From: Peptostreptococcaceae bacterium
Lineage (GTDB): Bacteria; Bacillota; Clostridia; Peptostreptococcales; Peptostreptococcaceae
Direction of reading: 5' to 3'
Length of the DNA stretch: 5,024 bases
NCBI GenBank assembly: GCA_029983575.1
Contig: JASBZE010000108.1
Coordinates: 1 to 5,024 of the forward strand
Shown here: piece by piece, positions 1-5,024 of the stretch
How the letters are laid out: every line of letters starts with the position of its first letter
Position numbering within the stretch: position 1 is the first letter of the stretch
The notes under the pieces: generated by a model
The model's input: only the letters and a program-made list of their open reading frames with translations
Database searches by the model: none
What the model was told of the DNA's origin: nothing
Position numbers and translations under genes: made by a program

Positions 1-17
1 GAGTAGGTCGCAGCCAC
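1..17 (+). rRNA. rrf: 5S ribosomal RNA, 3' end only (partial)
   Basis: The first bases (GAGTAGGTCGCAGCC) match the conserved 3'-terminal segment of bacterial 5S rRNA, where GGGAGAGTAGGTCG(C/T)-GCC is typical. The rest of the gene lies before the window. A strong rho-independent terminator starts eight bases later, as expected at the end of an rRNA operon. The exact 3' end is uncertain by a few bases because the 5' strand that pairs with it is not visible. The assignment rests on a short match and its position before a terminator. Confidence 0.7.
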
Positions 18-24
18 TTAACTG

Positions 25-53
25 ACCTCAGGGCGTACCTGGGGTTTTTTGTT
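25..53 (+). terminator. Rho-independent terminator of the rRNA operon
   Basis: An eight-base-pair stem (25-32 with 38-45, containing one T-G wobble) encloses a five-base loop (33-37) and runs into six consecutive T residues (45-50), then G and three more T. It directly follows the 5S rRNA end and is oriented to stop transcription entering from the left. Confidence 0.85.
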
Positions 54-230
54 TATCTTTATTCATTTTTAATAGTCATGAGAATTTTTGATTTTATAAT
101 CAATGAAGGACTAAGATTATTACGTGTAAAAATTAAATTTTAATTTATATAAAAAGGTTATTGCATGTAAATATAAATTTTATTATTTTAAATTAGAAAA
201 GGTATGAATTAAGTAATAATAAAAAAATAA
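54..230. other. AT-rich spacer with no gene recognised
   Basis: This stretch lies between the plus-strand rRNA terminator and the minus-strand terminator of the ferritin-like gene. It is extremely AT-rich and every ATG is followed within a few codons by a stop in frame, so I see no small protein. A TATAAT hexamer at 95-100 sits inside a six-base-pair inverted repeat (88-93 with 98-103), with a weak -35-like TAGTCA sixteen bases upstream, but nothing recognisable follows it. No tRNA or riboswitch pattern was seen. It is best read as spacer between two converging transcripts. Confidence 0.6.
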
Positions 231-273
231 TAAGAAACCGCAAGACTTGAAATAATCACATGTCTTGCGGTTT
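216..273 (-). terminator. Rho-independent terminator of the ferritin-like gene
   Basis: Bases 235-246 and 262-273 are perfect reverse complements (AAACCGCAAGAC and GTCTTGCGGTTT), giving a 12-base-pair stem with a 15-base loop. Read on the minus strand, the stem is followed by C and then TTATTATTTTTTATTATT, a T-rich tract typical of intrinsic termination. On the plus strand the bases after the stem are not T-rich, so it mainly serves the minus strand. It lies about 85 bases beyond the stop codon of the gene at 360-863. Confidence 0.85.
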
Positions 274-301
274 ACATGGGAAAATTATAGATAACCATAC
301 A

Positions 302-325
302 TATCATTTAACATATGATAAATGA
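302..325 (-). other. Small AT-rich inverted repeat in the 3' untranslated region
   Basis: Two mutually exclusive short stems can form just after the ferritin-like gene: a six-base-pair stem of 302-307 with 315-320, and a seven-base-pair stem of 304-310 with 319-325. No T tract follows on either strand. In DNA this AT-rich such a pair may be chance, and no function is assigned. Confidence 0.25.
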
Positions 326-359
326 GCGTATAGTTTTACACTTAATATATGTCATTAAT

Positions 360-863
360 TTAGAAAGGTGAGAAAGAGTTTTCAAACCATGTTTCTCTTT
401 GAGCCATTTTTAATTGTTGTTCAAATGAATCTCTGTGGTTTATTTCCCATTTAGTTAATACCTTTAGAAGTTTTTTAGCATTTGGATCCTCAGCTTTTTC
501 AGATGCAGTTTGGTAAAATTGTGCAAAGTCTGCTTCCATTGCATAAGCCATTCTAAGGATTGGAAAGTCAGCAAGATCATATTCAAGATTTACATTATCA
601 AGATCTTTTCCAGCTTCTTCTATTATGTCTTCGCCACCATCTAATTCGATGTCTACCTCTGCAAATTTTCCATCTTTTTCTACACTATCTAATTGTGTCT
701 TTAGAATGTTGTAGTGATCGTCTTCCATTTCAGCTAGTTCAGCAAAAAGTTTTTTTACAGAATCGTTTACAACTTTATCCTTATAGAAAGTGTAGAATTC
801 TTTTGCTTTTAATTCCATGTTCATAGCATACTTAAGTATCTCTTTGTAATTGTTATTATCCAT
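360..863 (-). CDS. Rubrerythrin/ferritin-family diiron protein (no rubredoxin domain)
   Basis: This encodes a 167-residue cytoplasmic four-helix-bundle protein of the rubrerythrin branch of the ferritin-like superfamily. Expected diiron ligands are all visible: Glu17 in helix A (MELKAKEFY), Glu47 and His50 in helix B (ExxH in EMEDDH), Glu110 in helix C (AMEADFAQFY), and Glu140 and His143 in helix D (ExxH in WEINH). The two helix pairs are joined by a notably acidic linker, about residues 66-99. Classical rubrerythrin carries a C-terminal rubredoxin-like domain with CxxC pairs; this protein has no cysteine at all, so it is the short form. Family members reduce peroxide or bind iron in anaerobes; the precise role and electron donor here are inference. 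The ATG at 863 is preceded by AGGAGGA with a seven-base spacer. The gene stands alone, diverges from iorAB and has its own terminator. Confidence 0.85.
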   Translation of the reverse strand: MDNNNYKEILKYAMNMELKAKEFYTFYKDKVVNDSVKKLFAELAEMEDDHYNILKTQLDSVEKDGKFAEVDIELDGGEDIIEEAGKDLDNVNLEYDLADFPILRMAYAMEADFAQFYQTASEKAEDPNAKKLLKVLTKWEINHRDSFEQQLKMAQRETWFENSFSPF

Positions 864-870
864 AATAGAG

Positions 871-877
871 TCCTCCT
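871..877 (-). promoter_or_regulatory. Ribosome binding site of the ferritin-like gene
   Basis: On the minus strand the sequence reads AGGAGGA, seven bases before the ATG at 861-863. This near-perfect Shine-Dalgarno match fixes the start codon. Confidence 0.85.
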
Positions 878-920
878 AAATCTTATTATTGTATTTAAGT
901 TAATTTTATCATTAAACCGT

Positions 921-938
921 AATTATATCTATAGAATT
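921..938 (-). promoter_or_regulatory. Candidate -10 element and imperfect palindrome upstream of the ferritin-like gene
   Basis: On the minus strand bases 922-927 read TATAAT, a consensus -10 hexamer about 60 bases upstream of the start codon. No good -35 hexamer is present at 16-19 bases. The -10 lies within an 18-base imperfect palindrome (921-938) in which seven of the eight half-site pairs match. Fur-family regulators such as PerR bind AT-rich dyads of about this size and commonly control rubrerythrin-type genes in clostridia, but the exact PerR consensus is not matched and the region is AT-rich, so this is only a candidate operator. Confidence 0.3.
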
Positions 939-983
939 TACTAAAATTTTAAAATAATTTTTTTTCACTTGATAAAAAAGGAT

Positions 984-1017
984 AGTAATTAGTACGGAAA
1001 GAGGGTATACTAGTATA
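984..1017 (+). promoter_or_regulatory. Candidate iorAB promoter with a 12-bp palindrome
   Basis: TATACT at 1006-1011 is a one-mismatch -10 hexamer about 40 bases before the iorA start, but no TTGACA-like element lies at the normal distance. The same place reads GGGTATA (1003-1009), which resembles the -10 of general-stress sigma-B-type promoters, with at best a weak -35 (AGTAA at 984-988). The bases 1006-1017, TATACTAGTATA, form a perfect 12-base palindrome covering the -10 and could be an operator. The run of eight T residues at 958-965 lies upstream. Promoter location is inferred from sequence only. Confidence 0.35.
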
Positions 1018-1040
1018 TGAAAGGGAATAAGATTTTCGTA

Positions 1041-1046
1041 AAGGAG
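1041..1046 (+). promoter_or_regulatory. Ribosome binding site of iorA (decides a TTG start)
   Basis: AAGGAG at 1041-1046 is a strong Shine-Dalgarno sequence. Its last G is the first base of an in-frame GTG (1046-1048), so that GTG cannot be the start. The in-frame TTG at 1055-1057 lies eight bases downstream, the ideal spacing. Confidence 0.75.
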
Positions 1047-1054
1047 TGATCAAT

Positions 1055-2854
1055 TTGACAATCAAAAAAGAAGTACTTTCAGGAAATCAGGCAATCGCTA
1101 GAGGTTTTTATGAAGCTGGCGGCTGTGTTGCTACAGCCTACCCTGGATCTCCTACTGTTGAAATTATCGACAGTATGAGACAGTACGAAGAGGTATATTC
1201 CGAATTTGCAACGAATGAAAAAGTTGCCCTTGAAATGGCCATAGGTTCAACTTACGGAGGAGTAAGAACATTATGTGCAATGAAGCACGTTGGTGTAAAC
1301 ATTTGTATGGACCCACTTATGAGTTTCACACAAACTCCTATCGACAGTGGTTTTGTATTAGTTACAGGGGATGACCCTGGTATGTCAAGTTCTCAAAATG
1401 AGCAAGATAACAGGATTTTAGGTAAATTTGCAAATATGGGTATATTAGATCCTTGTGATTCACAGGAAAGTAAGGACTTTGTCAAAATTTGTCTTGACCT
1501 AAGTGAGAAATATCACGTACCTATGATGCTTAGAATTACTAGTAGACTATGTCACTCAAGGTCTCTTGTAGAACTTAATGAGAGAGAAGAACACATGGGA
1601 GAGGTATTTAAGCCAGATCCTACAAAATACTGTATGCTTCCTCCTCATACCTTTGCACATCAATATTCTATGAAAGAAAGAATAGAAAACTTAGAAAAAT
1701 GGGCAAATGATGCTGAAATTAATAAATTTGAGGACTTTGGAGGAGACGATTTAGTTATTACATCTGGTATAGCATATAATAACTTTAAAGAAGCTGCTCC
1801 AGAGGTGAGTGTACTAAAGTTGGGTATGGTATATCCTTTACCAATTGAGAAAATAAAAACTTTGAAAAAGAAGTTTAAAAGAGTTGTTGTAATAGAGGAA
1901 ATGATGCCTTTTATCGAAAATGAACTTAAGATAAATGGAATAGACTGTGTTGGAAAAGAAGCTTTCTCTTTCACTAACGAATTGATGGCTGAAAATATTG
2001 AAGAAGGTCTTGTAAAGTTAGGTGTACTTGGAGAAAGAAAGATAAAGGATGCTTTCAAAGATGACACTACAGCTAGAGGTCCTCTATTCTGTGCAGGATG
2101 TCCACATAGACCTGTATTTGATATTCTTAAGAAGGCAAAAGTAAATGTAGTCGGAGATATAGGATGTTATACTATGGGTCTGCTTTTCCCATTTGAAGTA
2201 TTGAATATAAACATTTCAATGGGTGCTTCTTTAGGAATTATAAAGGGATTGAGAATAGCACTTGATAAACATGAAGATGACAGACCATTAGTGGGAGTTA
2301 TCGGTGATGGTACATTCTTCCACAGTGGATTACCAGGATTTGCAAATATCAGGTATCAATTAAAGGGAAATGAAAAAATAACTATGATTGTTCTTGATAA
2401 TGGAACTACTGCTATGACTGGTGGACAACCTACTGCTGCTTCATATGAAAGAGATCATATGGGTCAGGATATTTCAATAGAGGATATCCTAAAGGATATG
2501 GGAATAACTGACATTGAAAGAATAGATCAGTTTAACTACAAAGATGCTAAAAAGAAGATCAACGATGCTATAAATAGAGAAGGTATTTCTGTAATCATAA
2601 CATCAAGACCTTGTGCCTTAAGGTATAAAGTTAAAAATCCTCACTTCTTTGTAGACCCAGAGGTTTGCATAGGATGTAGGACATGTATTAAAACAAACTG
2701 TCCTCCTCTAAGAATGAGAGAGTATGATGGAATTGATAAGAAGAAATCATCAATAGATCCAAAACAATGTGTTGGATGTTCAATTTGTGCTCAAGTTTGC
2801 CCTGTTGGCGCTATTAAAAATATAAAGAGCGTTGAAAAGAAGGAGGCTAAATAA
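1055..2854 (+). CDS. iorA: Indolepyruvate:ferredoxin oxidoreductase, alpha subunit
   Basis: This is the catalytic subunit of the cytoplasmic enzyme that oxidatively decarboxylates indolepyruvate and other aryl-pyruvates with CoA to the aryl-acetyl-CoA, CO2 and reduced ferredoxin. Numbered from TTG at 1055 (599 residues), the N-terminal pyrimidine-binding-type domain carries SGNQAIARG (9-17) and AYPGSP (28-33). A CAGCPHR motif lies at 346-352. The thiamine diphosphate domain has GDGTFFHSG (417-425) and DNGTTAMTGG (448-457). The C-terminal ferredoxin domain has two cluster motifs: Cys538, 541, 544, 549 (CX2CX2CX4CP) and Cys572, 575, 578, 582 (CX2CX2CX3CP), so two [4Fe-4S] clusters are expected. 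Length and order are normal for the family. The stop codon TAA shares its last A with the ATG of iorB. An alternative GTG start at 1046 would add three residues but overlaps the ribosome binding site. Confidence 0.95.
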   Translation: MTIKKEVLSGNQAIARGFYEAGGCVATAYPGSPTVEIIDSMRQYEEVYSEFATNEKVALEMAIGSTYGGVRTLCAMKHVGVNICMDPLMSFTQTPIDSGFVLVTGDDPGMSSSQNEQDNRILGKFANMGILDPCDSQESKDFVKICLDLSEKYHVPMMLRITSRLCHSRSLVELNEREEHMGEVFKPDPTKYCMLPPHTFAHQYSMKERIENLEKWANDAEINKFEDFGGDDLVITSGIAYNNFKEAAPEVSVLKLGMVYPLPIEKIKTLKKKFKRVVVIEEMMPFIENELKINGIDCVGKEAFSFTNELMAENIEEGLVKLGVLGERKIKDAFKDDTTARGPLFCAGCPHRPVFDILKKAKVNVVGDIGCYTMGLLFPFEVLNINISMGASLGIIKGLRIALDKHEDDRPLVGVIGDGTFFHSGLPGFANIRYQLKGNEKITMIVLDNGTTAMTGGQPTAASYERDHMGQDISIEDILKDMGITDIERIDQFNYKDAKKKINDAINREGISVIITSRPCALRYKVKNPHFFVDPEVCIGCRTCIKTNCPPLRMREYDGIDKKKSSIDPKQCVGCSICAQVCPVGAIKNIKSVEKKEAK

Positions 2855-3438
2855 TGGAAGCGAATAATATTATACTAGCTGGAGTCGGTGGTCAAGGTTT
2901 GGTTTTGGCTACTAAGATAATTGCAGATGCTGCAAACAATGCGGGAATAGATGTTAAGACAAATGACGTTATAGGCCTTTCTCAAAGAGGAGGAAAGGTA
3001 TGGGGAAGTGTTAAACTTGGAAAGAAAGTTCACTCACCTAATATCAATCCTGGAGAAGCAGATCTTTTGATAGCTTTTGAAAAACTTGAAGCTAGAAGAT
3101 TTAGACAATGGCTAAAAGAAGATAATTCAGCTGTCGTTGTCAATGAGTATGAAATGGCGCCTACATTAGTTCAACAAGAAAAAGAAGAATATGCTGAGGA
3201 TATAATGGATGAGCTTAAAAAATATACCAAAGAAGTAATTATGTTCAATGCCACTCAAAAAGCAGAAGAAGTTGGAAATGCTAAGGCTGCGAATATATTT
3301 ATGCTTGGTGTCGCTTCAAGGTATATGCAGGAGATACCTGAGGAAGCTTGGATGGAAGCTATTAAGTCAAATGTTCCTGAAAAATTTTTAGAGTTAAACG
3401 AAAAGGCGTTTTTATCAGCGAGAAACGACGAATTTTAA
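2854..3438 (+). CDS. iorB: Indolepyruvate:ferredoxin oxidoreductase, beta subunit
   Basis: This 194-residue protein is the small subunit of IorAB and corresponds to the gamma-type domain of 2-oxoacid:ferredoxin oxidoreductases. The N-terminal GVGGQG (10-15) and the following GLSQRGG (41-47) are hallmarks of the family, and there is no cluster-binding cysteine set, in agreement with the clusters being on IorA. The ATG overlaps the iorA stop by one base (TAATG), and AAGGAGG at 2840-2846 gives a seven-base spacer, so the subunits are translationally coupled for equal amounts. Full length is normal. No paaK-like aryl-acetate CoA ligase gene, a frequent neighbour of iorAB, follows within the window. 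Confidence 0.95.
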   Translation: MEANNIILAGVGGQGLVLATKIIADAANNAGIDVKTNDVIGLSQRGGKVWGSVKLGKKVHSPNINPGEADLLIAFEKLEARRFRQWLKEDNSAVVVNEYEMAPTLVQQEKEEYAEDIMDELKKYTKEVIMFNATQKAEEVGNAKAANIFMLGVASRYMQEIPEEAWMEAIKSNVPEKFLELNEKAFLSARNDEF

Positions 3439-3467
3439 ATTATGCACAAAATATATTTAAAATTAGC

Positions 3468-3492
3468 GTTTACAAATTAACAATAGGGGTAT
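3468..3492 (+). promoter_or_regulatory. Candidate sigma-B-like promoter for the radical SAM gene
   Basis: GTTTAC (3468-3473) and GGGTAT (3487-3492) are separated by 13 bases. This fits the GTTT...GGGTAT pattern of sigma-B promoters known from Bacillus and related Firmicutes. Reading it as a housekeeping promoter is worse: TTTACA (3469-3474) would pair with TATTAA (3490-3495) at a short 15-base spacing. If used, the transcript would begin near 3500 and carry a leader of about 120 bases. Whether this organism has sigma-B is unknown from the window. Confidence 0.35.
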
Positions 3493-3512
3493 TAAAGAAA
3501 ATAGATTTATAT

Positions 3513-3535
3513 ATTAACTATTTAGCATAGTTGAT
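3513..3535 (+). other. AT-rich stem-loop downstream of iorB
   Basis: Bases 3513-3521 and 3527-3535 form a nine-base-pair stem with one T-G wobble and a five-base loop. The following sequence is T-rich but interrupted, with a run of seven T residues only at 3551-3557. It could be a weak terminator for iorAB or part of the radical SAM gene leader. The stem has few G-C pairs, so neither is certain. Confidence 0.3.
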
Positions 3536-3559
3536 TTGTTATATTCATTGTTTTTTTCA

Positions 3560-3588
3560 GGACCAGGTTTTTTGAGTAAACCTGGTCC
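3560..3588 (+). other. Perfect 11-bp hairpin in the leader of the radical SAM gene
   Basis: Bases 3560-3570 (GGACCAGGTTT) and 3578-3588 (AAACCTGGTCC) are exact reverse complements around a seven-base loop. No T tract follows on either strand; the T run lies before the hairpin instead. It is therefore not a standard intrinsic terminator. It could be a relaxed terminator for iorAB, an RNA-processing or stability stem between the two units, or a regulatory element in the leader, 35 bases before the start codon. Confidence 0.6.
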
Positions 3589-3589
3589 A

Positions 3590-3615
3590 CTCCTTATTGG
3601 AATGTTAGAAGGGAG
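3590..3615 (+). promoter_or_regulatory. Ribosome binding site of the radical SAM gene, possibly sequestered
   Basis: GGGAG (3611-3615) and the following AGGTG give a good Shine-Dalgarno region eight bases before ATG at 3624. The bases CTCCTT (3590-3595), two bases after the perfect hairpin, can pair with AGGGAG (3610-3615) to form six base pairs with one wobble and a 14-base loop, which would hide the ribosome binding site. The binding site itself is secure; the hiding stem is hand-folded and modest in strength. Confidence 0.45.
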
Positions 3616-3623
3616 AGGTGATT

Positions 3624-4985
3624 ATGGGTTTTAGTTTGAAAGAAAAAACTTACATTCAAGCGGCCAAACCTTTGATTGGCTATCTGGATAAGGATCCAGA
3701 AAAAAATATTCCCAAGCTAATGAAACTTGCACAAATATGGGATAGAGAAAAAGTGCTTGACGGTAAAATAGGTGCTATCCAAAAAGCTATGGAAGAGCAG
3801 GGAAACTGGTATGATTTCGTCAAGTCTTTCTGGACGGATATAGACGATGAGCAGAGAGTTCTTCTTTTTGAAAATTTCGTAGTAAATGGAAATATGATTT
3901 CTGACAGAAGAAGGACAAAAGCCATGGAAAAATATAACTGTAATGTCCCTTGGGCTATCCTTATGGACCCAACTTCAGCTTGTAACCTACATTGCATTGG
4001 TTGCTGGGCTGCAGAATACGGAAATAAACTAAATATGTCTTATGAAACACTGGATGATATTGTTGAGCAAGGAAAAGAATTAGGTATATTTACTTACTTG
4101 TTTAGCGGAGGAGAGCCTACAGTTAGAAAGGATGATATTTTCAAATTATGTGAAAAGCATCACGATTGTACTTTCTTAGCTTTTACAAATGGAACCATGA
4201 TTGATGAGGATTTTGTCGAGAATATGCTTAGAGTTAAAAATTTTATTCCTGCTGTTAGTGTCGAAGGTTTTGATGAGGCGACTGACATGAGAAGGGGTAA
4301 AGGAACTTTTGCTAGACTTCAAAATGGTATTAAGCTAATGAAAGAAAATAAATTGGCCTTTGGAATGTCATGCTGCTATACATCAAAAAATTATGACGTT
4401 ATAGGTAGTGATGAGTATTTTGACTGGATGATAGACATGGGAGCTAAGTTTGTATGGCTATTTACATATATGCCTGTAGGGGTTAATTCCGACACAGATC
4501 TAATGGTAACTGCTGATCAGAGAGAGTATATGTACAATAAGGTAAGGGAATTTAGGAGAACTAAACCTATATTTGCACTAGATTTTTGGAATGATGGAGA
4601 ATATATAGACGGCTGTATAGCTGGTGGAAGAAGATATTTACACATCAACGCAAATGGTGATATAGAACCTTGTGCTTTTATTCACTACTCAGATTCTAAT
4701 ATACATGAAAAAACATTAATAGAAGCTTTACAAGGGCCTCTATTCCAAGAGTACAGAAAGGGTCAACCATTTAGCGACAATATGTTAAGACCTTGTCCAC
4801 TATTGGATAACAAGAACAGGTTGGCTGAAATGGTAGAAGCTTCTGGAGCTCATTCAACAGATTTAGAGCATCCAGAAGATGTAAGAAAACTTTGCGCTAA
4901 GTGTCACAATGCCGCAGACAATTGGAAGGTAACTGCTGATGAAATATGGAATCGAAAGACAGATGAAAAACAAAATATTATGTAG
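3624..4985 (+). CDS. Radical SAM protein with SPASM-like C-terminal domain, substrate unknown
   Basis: This is a 453-residue cytoplasmic radical S-adenosylmethionine enzyme. The cluster motif CX3CX2C is at Cys120, Cys124 and Cys127 (SACNLHCIGCW), and SGGEP at 161-165 is the usual SAM-contacting motif. The C-terminus has Cys331-X13-Gly345-X4-Cys350, which fits the first half of a SPASM domain, then Cys391, Cys424 and Cys427, so an auxiliary iron-sulfur cluster is likely. Residues 1-105 are a helical, charged N-terminal extension before the core. I recognise the overall sequence as a conserved clostridial family commonly labelled only 'radical SAM protein'; the reaction is not known to me. The ATG at 3624 has a ribosome binding site at good spacing; an in-frame GTG at 3618 lies within that site and is unlikely. 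It follows iorB by 185 bases and probably forms its own unit. Confidence 0.9.
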   Translation: MGFSLKEKTYIQAAKPLIGYLDKDPEKNIPKLMKLAQIWDREKVLDGKIGAIQKAMEEQGNWYDFVKSFWTDIDDEQRVLLFENFVVNGNMISDRRRTKAMEKYNCNVPWAILMDPTSACNLHCIGCWAAEYGNKLNMSYETLDDIVEQGKELGIFTYLFSGGEPTVRKDDIFKLCEKHHDCTFLAFTNGTMIDEDFVENMLRVKNFIPAVSVEGFDEATDMRRGKGTFARLQNGIKLMKENKLAFGMSCCYTSKNYDVIGSDEYFDWMIDMGAKFVWLFTYMPVGVNSDTDLMVTADQREYMYNKVREFRRTKPIFALDFWNDGEYIDGCIAGGRRYLHINANGDIEPCAFIHYSDSNIHEKTLIEALQGPLFQEYRKGQPFSDNMLRPCPLLDNKNRLAEMVEASGAHSTDLEHPEDVRKLCAKCHNAADNWKVTADEIWNRKTDEKQNIM

Positions 4986-5024
4986 TTTTAGCATAGGTAG
5001 AGTAGGTTTCTTAGAATTTATATA
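4986..5024. other. Short sequence after the radical SAM gene, nothing recognised
   Basis: Only 39 AT-rich bases follow the TAG stop before the window ends. I see no hairpin with a T tract and no ribosome binding site, so the end of this transcription unit lies outside the window. Confidence 0.5.

Noticed and set aside
54..230. Possible small RNA or small protein driven from the TATAAT at 95-100
   Set aside because: The -35 match is weak, no open frame longer than a few codons follows, and the DNA is so AT-rich that such a hexamer is expected by chance.
560..826. Plus-strand open frame of 88 codons opposite the ferritin-like gene
   Set aside because: It is antisense to a well-recognised gene, has no ribosome binding site, and its translation is a low-complexity Leu/His/Gln-rich product typical of shadow frames.
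1055..1060. TTGACA as a consensus -35 promoter element
   Set aside because: It is the start codon region of iorA (TTG ACA) at the correct distance from a Shine-Dalgarno site, and no -10 follows at the proper spacing.
1660..2067. Minus-strand open frame of 135 codons within iorA
   Set aside because: It lies wholly inside the conserved iorA coding sequence, is rich in Ser, Phe and Ile as expected for antisense of AT-rich coding DNA, and resembles no family I know.
1055..3438. CRISPR arrays, insertion sequences or attachment sites
   Set aside because: No direct repeats with regular spacing, transposase-like coding sequence or terminal inverted repeats were seen here or elsewhere in the window.
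3560..3588. The 11-bp hairpin as a standard rho-independent terminator of iorAB
   Set aside because: No T tract follows the stem on either strand; the seven T residues precede it. It is kept as a stem-loop of uncertain role.
3680..3997. Minus-strand open frame of 105 codons within the radical SAM gene
   Set aside because: It is antisense to the N-terminal part of a recognised radical SAM protein and shows no motif or ribosome binding site.

Overview
The window looks like a piece of chromosome from a low-GC, strictly anaerobic, amino-acid-fermenting Firmicute (Clostridia in the broad sense). The basis is the very AT-rich spacers, strong AGGAGG-type ribosome binding sites, and a gene set of oxygen-sensitive iron-sulfur enzymes next to a diiron ferritin-like protein. 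I cannot name the species.

Layout: the first bases are the 3' end of a 5S rRNA, followed by a rho-independent terminator, so an rRNA operon ends here. An AT-rich spacer with no gene follows. It ends at a second strong terminator that serves the minus-strand gene at 360-863, a 167-residue rubrerythrin/ferritin-family protein with all six expected diiron ligands. A 191-base intergenic region then separates this gene from a divergent plus-strand operon: iorA (1055-2854) and iorB (2854-3438), the two subunits of indolepyruvate:ferredoxin oxidoreductase, whose stop and start codons overlap by one base. A 185-base spacer with two stem-loops leads into a 453-residue radical SAM protein with a SPASM-like C-terminus (3624-4985). 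The last 39 bases hold nothing I can assign.

How the genes work together: IorAB oxidatively decarboxylates aryl-pyruvates (indolepyruvate, phenylpyruvate, 4-hydroxyphenylpyruvate), made by transamination of aromatic amino acids, to aryl-acetyl-CoA, and reduces ferredoxin. The radical SAM enzyme needs low-potential electrons and an intact [4Fe-4S] cluster, so sharing the ferredoxin pool is plausible, but no functional link is shown by the sequence. The ferritin-like protein probably handles peroxide or iron, which would protect such enzymes.

Most of the window is ordinary, well-recognised anaerobe metabolism. The points worth a second look are the orphan radical SAM enzyme and its structured leader (a perfect 11-bp hairpin followed by a possible Shine-Dalgarno-sequestering stem), GGGTAT elements upstream of both plus-strand units, a perfect palindrome in the iorA promoter region, and the non-ATG start of iorA. 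I did not find convincing evidence of a wholly new system.
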